From Anaerolineae bacterium (GTDB lineage: Bacteria; Chloroflexota; Anaerolineae; 4572-78; J111), in contig JAHDWA010000018.1 in assembly GCA_023382535.1 (NCBI GenBank), positions 62,001 through 126,000 of the forward strand: a stretch of 64,000 nucleotides of DNA, written 5' to 3'. Below are positions 8,911 through 18,571 of this stretch, piece after piece (position 1 is the first letter of the stretch; each line of letters starts with the position of its first letter). A program made the translations under genes and the position numbers. The notes beneath the pieces were generated by a model. That model ran no database searches, had not been told where the DNA came from, and saw only the letters and a list, made by a program, of their open reading frames with translations.

Positions 8911-9537
8911 TTACCTTGCTACTTTGCGGGCTAACAGTTGAGCCGTGGCTCGTTGATCTTGATTCACCTCAGCATAAAACAGAATTTCAAAATCAGCAAA
9001 GGCAGCTTGTAGTTCTCCTGGCTGCAGCAAATAGTCGGGCCGGGTTGGCTGGCGATTGGCCCGAAACCTTTGCTCGGCCGTCAAGGTTTCATAAATCAGC
9101 CAGCCGCCCGGCTGAAGACAAGCTTTGATTAAAGGAAAGAGAGGACGATATAAGAAAAAGGAAACCAAAATGACATCGTAGCGGCGGCGAGGCAGCCAGG
9201 GCCGTTCGAGATCGGCCACAATAAAGCGAATCGCCAGCCCTGCTTCGAGCGCCCGCTGTTGAGCCAGGCGCAACCCCTGGCTAGAAAGGTCAACCGCGTC
9301 TACCTGCAGGCCGTGCCGGGCCAGGGCCAGGCTGTGCCGCCCCGCTCCCGCGGCGACATCCAGCGCCCAGCCGCGTTGAGGCAGTTGGGGCAAACAGGCG
9401 GCGACAAAAGGCGTTGGTTCCTGCCGCTCTCGAGGCGTGAAAGCGGCGTAACGCTCATCCCAGCGTTGGCCAGGAGACTGTGGGCAGGAGGCGGCAGATG
9501 GAGATGGGCTAAGGTAACGATCTGAGGAGTCACTCAT
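8911..9537 (-). CDS. SAM-dependent methyltransferase (class I, TehB-like)
   Basis: The 208-aa protein has a Rossmann methyltransferase core: motif I LDVAAGAGRHSLALARHG at about residue 57, the acidic end of strand 2 in VDAVDLS, then FIVADLERPW and DVILVSFFLYRPLF (motif IV). The segment QPGGWLIYETLTAEQ is typical of TehB/thiopurine-type enzymes. It starts 20 bases after the flippase-like gene on the same strand, so they may be co-transcribed. A small-molecule substrate is likely. A heptamer repeat lies beyond its 3' end. Confidence 0.8.
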   Translation of the reverse strand: MSDSSDRYLSPSPSAASCPQSPGQRWDERYAAFTPRERQEPTPFVAACLPQLPQRGWALDVAAGAGRHSLALARHGLQVDAVDLSSQGLRLAQQRALEAGLAIRFIVADLERPWLPRRRYDVILVSFFLYRPLFPLIKACLQPGGWLIYETLTAEQRFRANRQPTRPDYLLQPGELQAAFADFEILFYAEVNQDQRATAQLLARKVAR

Positions 9538-9557
9538 AGCAACTTTTGGGCCATCTT

Positions 9558-10589
9558 TTACCAGCCTTCATCGGGATTTAAATGCCGGAGGGGGGTAGCT
9601 GCTGAAGCTGGATCGTCTTTTGGCCCTCCCCGGCCACTCCCCAAGAACATCCTGCGCCAGATAGCTATGGTTAACACGCCCAGTAAGATCGCAAACCAGA
9701 GGGTACAAAAGCGAATGAGCAGTGTGGCCGTGGCGGCGCTGTTCTCCGGCAAATGGGCCAACGCCTGAAGCATGCCGGTCATGGTCACCTCCGCCGCCCC
9801 CAGACCACCGGGTAAACTTGAAACGCCGCCCAAAATCGAGCCAAGAGCCAGAATAAAAATGGCGATCGCGGCCAGATCAATCCCGCCGTTGACCCCCAAC
9901 CCCCGTAAAACCAGGTAGAAGGCCAGCCCTTCAGCCGACCAGGAAATAAGCCCCAACCCCAGGCCAACCAGTAAATTTTTGAAGCTCAACAAGACCCGCG
10001 TGTTCTCATAGAGTGTATGCAGATGATGAACAAAGCGAGAGACCAGAGGCAGATGCTCCCCCCAATTCAACAAGGCCAGGGCCAACGGACGAATTTGAAG
10101 GAGGACGATGCCCGACGTAATCAGCGCAAGAATAGAAACAGCCACCGTCCAATATTGCGGGTAAGCCAGTACCCCCAGCGTGGCCAGCAGGGCCAGGGCC
10201 ATGCCGTCTATGACCCGGTCCACTATGGTCGAAGGGGCCAGTTTGATCGGGTCGGCATTGGCCAAATTTTTAAGCCAGAAGACGCGCACCAGTTCGCCCA
10301 CCTTGCCAGGGGTTAAGGTGAGGGCAAAGCCGCCGATAAAGACACGAAAGCTCGTCCAAAAAGAAATCTGCCTGAGGCCGATTTGGCCCAGGTAGTAGTG
10401 AAAACGAATTCCCCGCAGAAAATAGTTAATCAGCGTCAGGCCCAGGATAGCTGGCACTAAAGACCATTGAAAATCATGCAGCAAACGGCCCATTTCACGC
10501 GCATCACCGTAGAAGATGAGACCAACAAACACGGCTAAGGCCAGACCCAAACCAATGATTAGTTTACGACGAAGATTACCATTAAACAA
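9558..10589 (-). CDS. Lysylphosphatidylglycerol synthase TM-region / flippase-like (UPF0104) membrane protein
   Basis: The TTG at 10589 is preceded at nine bases by AGGTGG and is the preferred start; another TTG at 10607 has no site. The product is 343 aa with about eight membrane helices and the family segments NYFLRGIRFHYYLG, LTPGKVGELVRVFWL and SSLPGGLGAAEVTMTGML, which define the LPG-synthase transmembrane/AglD-type family. Members are thought to move polyprenol- or lipid-linked substrates across the membrane. The C-terminal catalytic domain of MprF is absent. It is grouped with the methyltransferase downstream. Confidence 0.8.
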   Translation of the reverse strand: MFNGNLRRKLIIGLGLALAVFVGLIFYGDAREMGRLLHDFQWSLVPAILGLTLINYFLRGIRFHYYLGQIGLRQISFWTSFRVFIGGFALTLTPGKVGELVRVFWLKNLANADPIKLAPSTIVDRVIDGMALALLATLGVLAYPQYWTVAVSILALITSGIVLLQIRPLALALLNWGEHLPLVSRFVHHLHTLYENTRVLLSFKNLLVGLGLGLISWSAEGLAFYLVLRGLGVNGGIDLAAIAIFILALGSILGGVSSLPGGLGAAEVTMTGMLQALAHLPENSAATATLLIRFCTLWFAILLGVLTIAIWRRMFLGSGRGGPKDDPASAATPLRHLNPDEGW

Positions 10590-10695
10590 GATGACTATCC
10601 ACCTCAATACCTGAGAATATTCCTTAAAATCTTAAGGGTCTAACCCCCATCTGTCAAACCAGAAAATAATTCCGGGACTGCTGAACAAGCAAGGT

Positions 10696-11676
10696 TTAAA
10701 TCCACCCTCGGCGGCGGAAAAACCAAAGCATGCCAATCACAATTAAGATAAAAACTCCCCAAACATAGAAGTAACCATACTGCCAATGTATTTCAGGAAA
10801 GTTCTCAAAATTCATGCCGTAGATACCCGCGACAAAAGAGAGGGGCAAGAAAATAGTCGAGACAATGGTTAGGGCTTTCATCACTTCATTGAGACGATTG
10901 GAGGTGGCCGAAAGGTAGGTATCCAGCGTACCGGTGACGACATCCCGGATTGACTCGCTCAGGTCGTGGATGCGTACCAGGTGGTCGTAAATATCCCGAT
11001 AATAAATGCGGTGCTGGGCGGTAATCTGGGGCAAATCATCCCGGCTGAGGCGGTTCATCACCTCGCGCTGGGGAGCGATAATCCGGCGCAGCGTTGAAAT
11101 ACTGTGCTTGAGCGAGAGGATGCGCTGGAGGATCGCGGGTTTGGGCCGGGCCAGCACCTCGTCCTCCAGCCGGTCAATCTCGTCGTCCATGGCGTCGAGC
11201 AGAGGCATAAACTCGTCCACCAGCCGGTCGAGAATGGTGTAACAGAGAAAGTCAGGCCCATGCTCAAGGGGCCGCTCGTCCCGTTCCAGCCGCTCCCAGA
11301 CCGCCTGCACCGGGGCCATTTCTGCCGCCAGGTGAGAAGTAACCAGGTAATTTGGCCCCAGAAAGCAGTTCAATTCGACCGTATCCAGGTGGTCTAGCGG
11401 AAACTCCGGCTGGAGCGCATGGACGATAATAAAAAGATAACTGCCAAACACATCCACCTTGGGCGCCTGGTAGCCATCATTCATGCAATCTTCAATGGCC
11501 AGGGGGTGAAAGTGAAACACATCTTGCAGAACAGCCTGAATTTCCTCCTCCGTGGGCTGTTCCAGGCTGACCCACAGCAGCAGCCCCGCCGGGTTTTGCA
11601 GCGCCTGGCGCATCTGTTCCGGGTTAAGATTAAATTGGCGGGGAGCATCTTTGGGGCAGAAGATTGAGCGGATCAT
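10696..11676 (-). CDS. corA: CorA-like Mg2+/Co2+ transporter
   Basis: The 326-aa protein has the CorA architecture: an alpha/beta cytosolic domain (1-240) with HPLAIEDCMN, a long helix, then two C-terminal membrane helices. The signature YGMNFENFPE (GMN at about residue 284) ends helix 1 and forms the periplasmic loop, and the tail carries basic residues FFRRRGWI. CorA pentamers import divalent cations. An SD-like AGAGG precedes the ATG. Mfd lies immediately upstream, with its stop at 11709 and only 32 bases between, so read-through from mfd is possible. Confidence 0.9.
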   Translation of the reverse strand: MIRSIFCPKDAPRQFNLNPEQMRQALQNPAGLLLWVSLEQPTEEEIQAVLQDVFHFHPLAIEDCMNDGYQAPKVDVFGSYLFIIVHALQPEFPLDHLDTVELNCFLGPNYLVTSHLAAEMAPVQAVWERLERDERPLEHGPDFLCYTILDRLVDEFMPLLDAMDDEIDRLEDEVLARPKPAILQRILSLKHSISTLRRIIAPQREVMNRLSRDDLPQITAQHRIYYRDIYDHLVRIHDLSESIRDVVTGTLDTYLSATSNRLNEVMKALTIVSTIFLPLSFVAGIYGMNFENFPEIHWQYGYFYVWGVFILIVIGMLWFFRRRGWI

Positions 11677-11708
11677 AGCACTGAACCTCTTTAAGTCTCT
11701 GAGATCTG

Positions 11709-14700
11709 TTACCCCGCCGGATCATGCAGCATCCGGCCTATTAAGCGCAGCGTCTTCTCCAACTCCGCCTGCCAGACCTCGGTTTTGGGGTGGAGCGGCA
11801 GGGAGATTTGGCGCGGGGTGACTTTAGCCGCCGGGCTGAGGCGGCGCTGCAAGCCGGCCCGGTCAATTTCCTGCAAGGTGTCGGCCCGGATGATGATTTG
11901 ACCCGTTTCGGTCAGGATGGCCTTGACCCCGGCTTCCAGCGCCAGGATTTTGAGCCGGAGCTGGTAGAGCAGATTCGCCACCGGCTCCGGCAGCTCGCCA
12001 AAACGGTCTTCCAACTCCTTGGCCATCTCGTCAATACCCTTGAGATTAGTCACTCCGGCCAGCCGGCGGTAGAGCCGCAGGCGCAGCTTTTCTTCCGGCA
12101 GGTAATCCTCCGGCACGTAGGCCGGGATAGGCAGGTTCAGTTGCAGCCCTTCCGCCAGCGGATTGAGGTAAGTGGCGGCCTCTTCACCCGTAACCAGCAG
12201 CGGCGATTCGCCGCGCAGTTCCCGAACGGCCTGGGCCAGCAGCCGGGTGTACAGGTCAAACCCGACGGCGGCAATCTGGCCGTGCTGTTTGGCCCCCAGC
12301 AGTTCGCCCGCGCCGCGAATTTCAAGATCGCGCATGGCAATGCGGAAACCGGCGCCCAACTCGCTGGCCTCGGCGATGGCTTCCAGCCGCTTGCGGGCAT
12401 CGGGGTTGAGTTCGTGGTGCTTGGGGGTTAACAAGTAGGCATAGGCCCGCACCGCCCCGCGTCCCACCCGCCCGCGCAGTTGGTATAGCTGGGCCAGCCC
12501 CAGCCGGTCGGCCCGGTCAATAAGGATCGTGTTGACATTGGGCATGTCCAGCCCATTTTCGATGATAGTCGTGCTGACCAGCACGTCAAACTCGCCGGCC
12601 AGAAAGTCAATCATGACCCGTTCCAGGTGGCGTTCGCTCATCTGGCCGTGAGCCACCTCGACCCGCGCCTCTGGCACAATATTGCGGATGCGGTTAGCCA
12701 TCTGTTCGATGCCCATGACTCGATTGTAAACAAAGAAGACCTGCCCGCCCCGATCCAGCTCGCGCAGAATGGCGGCGCGGATCAAGCCCTCGTCGTACTC
12801 GGTGATGGTGGTCTGGATGGGCAGCCGCTCGTCAGGAGGGGTGTCAATAGTGCTCAAATCGCGCACCCCGCTGAGCGACATATGCAGCGTGCGGGGGATG
12901 GGCGTAGCCGTCAGGGTCAGCACATCCACGTCGGCCCGCATCGCCTTGAGCTTTTCCTTGTGCTTGACCCCAAAACGCTGCTCTTCGTCAATCACCAGCA
13001 GGCCCAGATTGCGAAAAACGACATCCTTTTGCAGCAGCCGGTGCGTCCCAATGACAATATCGGTGACGCCGCTGGCCAGGTTTTTGAGTGTTTCCTCTTG
13101 CTGGTGAGGGGTGCGGAAGCGCGACAGCATCTCAATTTTGACCGGGTAAGAGGCCATCCGCTGCTGGAAGGTTTGAAAATGCTGTTGGGCCAGGATCGTC
13201 GTCGGCGCCAAAATGGCGACCTGCACGCCGTCCGTCACGGCTTTGAAAGCTGCTCGCAAGGCTACTTCGGTTTTGCCGTAGCCTACATCGCCGCAAATGA
13301 GCCGGTCCATGGGCCGGGGCTTTTCCATGTCAACCTTGACTTCGGCAATAGCCCGCAGTTGATCCTCGGTCTCGACGTAAGGGAACGCATCCTCGATTTC
13401 GCGCTGCCATTCCGTATCCGGGCTAAAAGCCCGGCCGGGCGTAACCTCCCGTTTGGCGTAAATCTCCAGCAGCTCTTTGGCAATTTCTTCGACCGCCTTT
13501 TTGGCCCGGCGCTTAACCGTATTCCAATCGGCATTGCCCAGCCGGTTGAGCATAGGCACGGTTTCGTCCATGCCCACGTAACGGGCCAGCCGGTCGGCCT
13601 GGTGGATGGGTACATACAGTTTGTCATTATTGGCGTAACGAACTTCCAGGTACTCCCGCTCAACGCCCTCAAAATCCAGCTTGACCAGCCCGGCATAACG
13701 GCCAATCCCATGCTCAATATGGACCACCAGGTCGCCGGGATTGACATCGGCAAAAAAGGTTTCGGGGGTGATTCCTTTGCGCGGTTTACGCTGGCGCAGT
13801 GCTGTCGGTTTTTTCCAGCCGAACAATTCGGAGTCGGACATGAGGGTAAGCAGCGCCGGGCTGTCAGCCTCACCCCGCATGACCCAACCTTCCACTAACA
13901 TGCCATGAATGAGGGTGATACTGGCGGATGGTGGCGGAGGGTCGCCCGGGGTCAGGCTCTCCAGCGGTGTTACGGTCAGGCCCGCCTGCTCATCCAGTAG
14001 ATGACTCAACCGGGCTGCCTGGCGGCTGACCAGGATCGCCCGTTCTTTTTTCTTTTTCCGCTCGACAATTTCCTCGACAACATTTTTAACCTGGCCACCA
14101 AAGGCCGGAGCCGGAATGAAGGTGGAAACGAAGAGGGGGGGATGGGGGGTGGCGGTTGGGGGCGGGGAATCTGTTGATAATTGATTATTAACTATTGACT
14201 GCTGACTATTGAATCCTACCCCGCCCAATACAATGGGCCGATGCACCGCCAGCGCCGCCGACAATTCATTCCAACCAAAATAGGGATCAGGCCATTGACC
14301 GGGCAGGTCGCCCACATCGGTCAGGTCCCGTTTGAGGGTGCGCGCCTGGGTTTCCAGCTCATCCACCACCAGAGCCAGTTCTTCGGCATCTTCAACGAAA
14401 ACCAGGGCGTCGCCGGTCAGGTAATCCAGGATTGAGGCGGCGTGAGGCGGGGACGCGAGGAGACGAGGAGGCGAGGGGGGAGAGTCTTTTTTCGCCTCAT
14501 CCTCGCTTCGCATCGCGTCTTTATCGCTTCGCCGCTTCGCCTCTTCTTTACTTCGCGCCCCCAGGCCGTTGTAAAAGAAAGGTAGATAATATTCAATCCC
14601 GCGGAAAGTGGCTCCGCTTTCAAGCCGGGCCATGTCCTCCTCAAGGGCAATTTTGGCGCTGGGCTGCAAATTGGTCAGGTCCAACCGGCTCAAGTGAGCG

Positions 14701-15542
14701 GCGGCTTGCCGGGCATAACGGGGCAGCGGCTCGATGGCCGGGCCGACGGTGAAGCTCTTGAGACGGGCTTCGGAGCGCTGTGTGACCGGGTCAAAATAGC
14801 GCAGAGAGTCAATTTCATCGCCGAAGAGTTCAACCCGGATAGGCATGGCCGCACTGGGCGGGAAGATATCGAGGATGCCGCCACGACGGCTAAAACTGCC
14901 AGGCACTTCGACCACCTCTTCCGGTTGATACCCCAACTCGACCCACTGCCCCATCACTTCATTTAAATTAATCCGCTGCCCCACCTTGAACTGTATCAAG
15001 GTGAACTCGCCGGGGGGGAGCGTGTGGCTCATCAGGGCACGGGCGGAGATAACAAGCAGAGGGGCAGGGGGGCGGGGAGGCAGAGGGGACGAGGGATGTG
15101 GAGAGAGGGCCTTTGTCAACGATTGATCCTGGTCTGTTGACCACCTGTGGCTGCCGCCATTGGTGGCAGGCCATTGACCATTTTTATAGGCCACCAATGC
15201 CGAAAGCGCCGCCAGGCGGCCCTGGATAGTTTCGCTGCCCCAGGGGACTTTTTCGTGGGGTAATGAGTCCGGGTCGGGCAGGCGGTAGACGCGGCTCGGT
15301 TCTTCGACCCAGGCTTGAATTTGCTCGGTCAAAATGCGGGCGCGATCGGCGCGAGCGGTAATGAAGAGAATGGGCCGCTGTAGATCGGCCTGCAGGGCGG
15401 CCAATAAGGCCGGCCGGGCAGCGGTGAGTACCCCCAAAGGTTGGCATATTTCTGCGGAAAATTCACCGGAGTGGAGCGCATCGGCCAGAGTATGGTAAGC
15501 CGGTATTTGGTTGAACAGTTTGAGTAAGGGTGATAAATTCAT
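11709..15542 (-). CDS. mfd: Transcription-repair coupling factor Mfd
   Basis: The 1277-aa protein has the complete Mfd order: UvrB-like module at the N terminus (SRVYRLPDPDSLPHEKVPWG, SFSRRGGILDIFPP), the RNA-polymerase interaction domain (GDLVVHIEHGIGRYAGL), the RecG-like motor (Walker A GDVGYGKTEVALRAAF at about residue 747, DEEQRFG, LTATPIPRTLHMSLSG, QLRGRVGR) and the TRCF C-terminal domain. Mfd removes stalled RNA polymerase and recruits UvrA. It is longer than usual because of low-complexity insertions at about residues 121-163, 331-367 and 443-456; the last is encoded by a heptamer array like those in the intergenic gaps. ATG 15542 is used; a TTG lies directly in front. Confidence 0.95.
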   Translation of the reverse strand: MNLSPLLKLFNQIPAYHTLADALHSGEFSAEICQPLGVLTAARPALLAALQADLQRPILFITARADRARILTEQIQAWVEEPSRVYRLPDPDSLPHEKVPWGSETIQGRLAALSALVAYKNGQWPATNGGSHRWSTDQDQSLTKALSPHPSSPLPPRPPAPLLVISARALMSHTLPPGEFTLIQFKVGQRINLNEVMGQWVELGYQPEEVVEVPGSFSRRGGILDIFPPSAAMPIRVELFGDEIDSLRYFDPVTQRSEARLKSFTVGPAIEPLPRYARQAAAHLSRLDLTNLQPSAKIALEEDMARLESGATFRGIEYYLPFFYNGLGARSKEEAKRRSDKDAMRSEDEAKKDSPPSPPRLLASPPHAASILDYLTGDALVFVEDAEELALVVDELETQARTLKRDLTDVGDLPGQWPDPYFGWNELSAALAVHRPIVLGGVGFNSQQSIVNNQLSTDSPPPTATPHPPLFVSTFIPAPAFGGQVKNVVEEIVERKKKKERAILVSRQAARLSHLLDEQAGLTVTPLESLTPGDPPPPSASITLIHGMLVEGWVMRGEADSPALLTLMSDSELFGWKKPTALRQRKPRKGITPETFFADVNPGDLVVHIEHGIGRYAGLVKLDFEGVEREYLEVRYANNDKLYVPIHQADRLARYVGMDETVPMLNRLGNADWNTVKRRAKKAVEEIAKELLEIYAKREVTPGRAFSPDTEWQREIEDAFPYVETEDQLRAIAEVKVDMEKPRPMDRLICGDVGYGKTEVALRAAFKAVTDGVQVAILAPTTILAQQHFQTFQQRMASYPVKIEMLSRFRTPHQQEETLKNLASGVTDIVIGTHRLLQKDVVFRNLGLLVIDEEQRFGVKHKEKLKAMRADVDVLTLTATPIPRTLHMSLSGVRDLSTIDTPPDERLPIQTTITEYDEGLIRAAILRELDRGGQVFFVYNRVMGIEQMANRIRNIVPEARVEVAHGQMSERHLERVMIDFLAGEFDVLVSTTIIENGLDMPNVNTILIDRADRLGLAQLYQLRGRVGRGAVRAYAYLLTPKHHELNPDARKRLEAIAEASELGAGFRIAMRDLEIRGAGELLGAKQHGQIAAVGFDLYTRLLAQAVRELRGESPLLVTGEEAATYLNPLAEGLQLNLPIPAYVPEDYLPEEKLRLRLYRRLAGVTNLKGIDEMAKELEDRFGELPEPVANLLYQLRLKILALEAGVKAILTETGQIIIRADTLQEIDRAGLQRRLSPAAKVTPRQISLPLHPKTEVWQAELEKTLRLIGRMLHDPAG
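14174..14215. repeat. Heptamer array inside the mfd coding region
   Basis: Six heptamers (TTGATAA, TTGATTA, TTAACTA, TTGACTG, CTGACTA, TTGAATC) lie in tandem within mfd. 42 nt equals 14 codons, so the frame is kept. The composition and 7-base period match the intergenic arrays elsewhere in the window. Confidence 0.75.
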
Positions 15543-15595
15543 CAAGCTGCTGTTTCACCGCTAAGCAACGGTTAATTTTAACAACCAAGCTAAGT

Positions 15596-15624
15596 ATTAT
15601 AGCAAATTATTGCCAAAAGCTCGA
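15596..15624 (-). promoter_or_regulatory. Candidate mfd promoter
   Basis: A perfect TATAAT lies on the minus strand at 15601-15596. The -35 region about 17-18 bases upstream is poor. It lies 54 bases upstream of the mfd start. Confidence 0.4.
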
Positions 15625-15862
15625 ATCAAAAATCCCCGCCGGTTTAGATAAAATTTGGTCGGTCTTGAGCAGACACTCACCCCGCTTGCTCGACCTGACT
15701 GCTGTGCAGGGCGCTAGCTCTCTTGCTAACTCCTACTACGTGGGGCGAGCACGAGATTGAGGCGGAAGTTACCGTCTGGGAGATGACCACCTTGTTAGCT
15801 TAATTCTGTCCTATCTTCTGGCGTCGCTGCGCAGGACTAGAGCGGACAACCGGCAGTTTATA

Positions 15863-15891
15863 TTGTTGCCAGGTCCAAGTCATGGTAAAAT
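15863..15891 (+). promoter_or_regulatory. Candidate promoter of the sensor-kinase gene
   Basis: TTGTTG (15863-15868), 17-base spacer and TAAAAT (15886-15891), about 50 bases before the kinase start. Confidence 0.5.
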
Positions 15892-15939
15892 GAGTCACAT
15901 CACCACCTAAATTTTAATCATCTTTGCTGCGTGATCCCC

Positions 15940-18528
15940 ATGACTTACAAACAGATAGAAACTGCTCCCGATATTATCGGCTTGGAAGCAGGCGAATTAG
16001 ACCTTAACAAAATTCTGCTGGTAGACGATATTCCGGACAATCGCCTCCTGCTGCAATTGATGTTCAGGGATACCGAATTTACCTTGAGCGAAGCTGCCAG
16101 CGCCGGAGAAGCTTTGACCAAGGCCCGCATCGAGTTACCCGCCTTAATTGTTAGCGATATTCAGATGCCGGGCTTAAGCGGTTTTGAATTGGTGGCCGCG
16201 CTTAAAGCCGACCCGCGTACCCAGAATATAGGGGTGATTCTGGTCACCGCCCACCATCGTGACCCCAGGCAGATCAGTCACGGCTTGAATCTGGGGGCTG
16301 ATGATTATATCTCGCGTCCCTTTATACGCGATGAGTTCCTGGCGCGGGTTCAGGCCGTGCTGCGGGTCAAAGCGGTAGAAGTTGAGGTACAGCGCCAGGC
16401 CCGAATGGTTGAACGGCGCAATGAAAGATTACAACTGGTCAACGAATTGGCCCTGGCGGTCAACTCCGCTTCAGATTTGCAGGCAATTTTACTGCCCTTT
16501 TTATCCAAACTGGCCCAACTTATCCAGGCCGAACTGGTGGTTTTAATCTTGCTGAATGAGGAAAAGAAAGAGTTGACAGCCAGTATGGCCCTGCCTGGTG
16601 GAAAACAGGTAGCTACTTCGCTGAGTTTTTCCACGGTTGCTAAAATTTCTGATCAGATTCTACAAAATAATGTCTCTACCCTGGTTCTATATCTGCTCGA
16701 CCAGTATCAACTTGAGCAGGAATTTGATTTCAGCCCTTCTTTTGAAGCCATTCAATATACCCCCTTATTAAGCCGAGAGCAGATGGTTGGAACGCTCGCC
16801 TTTGTTAGCCGGCCGCAGACTGGCCTGGACGAAGCCGACTGGACCCTGGTGCGCTCAATGGCCAGCATCATCGCCGTCGCTGTGGAAAATGCCCACTTGC
16901 TAGAAAGCGCCCAGCAGCAGGTTGATGATTTGATTGCCCTCAACGAAGTAGGCCGTGCCCTGACCTCAACTCTGGATTTGGAGCAGGTATTGAAACAAAC
17001 TACCCTGCTCATGCAGCGCGCCTTACTGTCCGAAGCGGCTTTGCTGTGGCTGCTCGACGAGGCCAGTCAGGAAATAGTTTTAATTGCCTCTTCGGGAAGG
17101 GGCGCCAGCCTGGGCACCGGCTACCGCCTGCCGCTCGACGAGGGGCTGGTGGGCTACGTTGTCCGCACCGGCGAACCACACATTGTGGCCGATAGCGCCA
17201 AAGAGCAATTCTATTTTCCCCCCCTGGTTCAACTCAGCCATTACCAGCCCCGCTCTATTCTCAGCATGCCTGTCCAGGTGAAAGGTAAAACCATTGGGGT
17301 CATGCAGGCGGTACACCAGAAGGTGAATTGGTTTGACCAGGATAACTTGCGTCTATCATATTCAATGGTCAGTTCAGTCGGTATCGCGGTTGAGAATGCG
17401 CGTCTTTTTAACGAAGTGCAGACATTTAGCCGCCAGTTGGAGGGTATGGTAACTGAACGCACCCGGCAACTGGCGGCAGAAAAAGAAAAAAGCGAAGCCA
17501 TTTTGGGCAGCATGGCCGACGGCCTGCTGGTTTTAGATGCCCAGGATTGCATTTTGACCGCCAATACGGTCGCTGAGGATATGCTAGAGTTTTATTTAAG
17601 CGAGCAGCGGGGGCAACCTATAAGCTCAGTGCAGCAAGAAAACCCTTTGTGGCAGTGCGTGCTTCAACTCAGCCACAGTCCGCATTTCACCGATACCGCT
17701 CTGGTAGATATACCTACTTCCCCGGCTCGCTCCATCCAGGCCCACTCGGCGCAAATACGCCATGGGATTGAGGAAAGCATCGGCACTGTGATCGTTTTGC
17801 GCGATATTACCACCCTGAAAGAAGTAGAACGGATGAAAGCCCGCTTCATGGCCGGGGTCACCCACGAACTGAAAACACCGCTCTCGGTGATTCGTTTGCA
17901 TGCCCAAAATCTGCTAGCCTACCACGATCGCCTGTCTGGCCCCGACCGGGTTCAATTCCTTAACGCCATTCAAACACAAACCGATCTGCTGGAACAACTG
18001 ATTGAGGACATTCTGCAACTATCACGGCTTGATGCCGGGTTAAGTGAGACAAAAAGGCAGGCGCTTGACCTGGTCGAGGTAATTGACGAAACCGTAAATA
18101 ATCTGCGTCCCCTGGCCGAGGCCAAGCACATAAATCTTATCTGGCAAAAACCCGCTTCTCCTTTGACTCTGCTGGCCGACCGGAACCAGGTGGAGCGAGT
18201 AGTGCGCAATCTGCTTGATAATGCCATCAAATATACATCGGGCGGGGGTTCAATTACCGTGAATTCCTCTTGGGTTTCAAACAACGGGCAGTCAATGGCC
18301 CAAATTCGGGTCAATGACACCGGGATAGGAATTCCACCGGAACATCAGGCCCACGTTTTTGAACGCTTTTATCGGGTTGACCCTTCCCATACCGTTCCTG
18401 GCACCGGGCTGGGCTTATCCATTGTCAAGGAGATAGTTACCCTCTACGGGGGCAACATTCACCTGGAAAGTATGCCGGGTTGGGGAAGCGCCTTTACTAT
18501 CACCCTGCCTGCTCTGCCGCCAGCTTGA
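15940..18528 (+). CDS. Hybrid sensor histidine kinase (REC-GAF-GAF-PAS-HisKA-HATPase)
   Basis: ATG 15940 is chosen; a GTG three codons earlier is also open. The 862-aa product has an N-terminal receiver domain (phosphoacceptor Asp in IVSDIQMPG), in which the conserved Lys is replaced by Arg (DDYISRPF). Two GAF domains (about 175-490) are followed by a PAS-like region (about 515-620), the dimerisation domain with phosphorylatable His in VTHELKTPLSVIR (about residue 641) and the ATPase domain (N box RNLLDNAIKYTS, DTGIGIPPE, GTGLGLSIVKE). No membrane segment is present, so it is cytosolic. It probably signals with the receiver protein encoded 43 bases downstream. The ligands of the GAF/PAS domains are unknown. 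Confidence 0.9.
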   Translation: MTYKQIETAPDIIGLEAGELDLNKILLVDDIPDNRLLLQLMFRDTEFTLSEAASAGEALTKARIELPALIVSDIQMPGLSGFELVAALKADPRTQNIGVILVTAHHRDPRQISHGLNLGADDYISRPFIRDEFLARVQAVLRVKAVEVEVQRQARMVERRNERLQLVNELALAVNSASDLQAILLPFLSKLAQLIQAELVVLILLNEEKKELTASMALPGGKQVATSLSFSTVAKISDQILQNNVSTLVLYLLDQYQLEQEFDFSPSFEAIQYTPLLSREQMVGTLAFVSRPQTGLDEADWTLVRSMASIIAVAVENAHLLESAQQQVDDLIALNEVGRALTSTLDLEQVLKQTTLLMQRALLSEAALLWLLDEASQEIVLIASSGRGASLGTGYRLPLDEGLVGYVVRTGEPHIVADSAKEQFYFPPLVQLSHYQPRSILSMPVQVKGKTIGVMQAVHQKVNWFDQDNLRLSYSMVSSVGIAVENARLFNEVQTFSRQLEGMVTERTRQLAAEKEKSEAILGSMADGLLVLDAQDCILTANTVAEDMLEFYLSEQRGQPISSVQQENPLWQCVLQLSHSPHFTDTALVDIPTSPARSIQAHSAQIRHGIEESIGTVIVLRDITTLKEVERMKARFMAGVTHELKTPLSVIRLHAQNLLAYHDRLSGPDRVQFLNAIQTQTDLLEQLIEDILQLSRLDAGLSETKRQALDLVEVIDETVNNLRPLAEAKHINLIWQKPASPLTLLADRNQVERVVRNLLDNAIKYTSGGGSITVNSSWVSNNGQSMAQIRVNDTGIGIPPEHQAHVFERFYRVDPSHTVPGTGLGLSIVKEIVTLYGGNIHLESMPGWGSAFTITLPALPPA

Positions 18529-18571
18529 AGGGCGAATTGTTAATCGGCGCTCGTATTTAAGGAGGATGCCT

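Larger units (their letters stand above)
15546..15930. other. Divergent gap between mfd and the sensor kinase
   Basis: These 385 bases hold no credible gene. They contain the promoter candidates described separately and a GC-rich middle (about 15660-15765) with partial complementarity between CCCCGCTTGCTCG and GGGGCGAGCACGAG. No tRNA or known RNA was recognised. Confidence 0.5.

Noticed and set aside
12627..13898. 423-codon open frame opposite mfd
   Set aside because: The minus strand encodes intact Mfd motor motifs here, so the plus-strand frame is a shadow.
15660..15770. Possible structured RNA between mfd and the sensor kinase
   Set aside because: Complementarity is partial and no tRNA or known RNA signature was seen.
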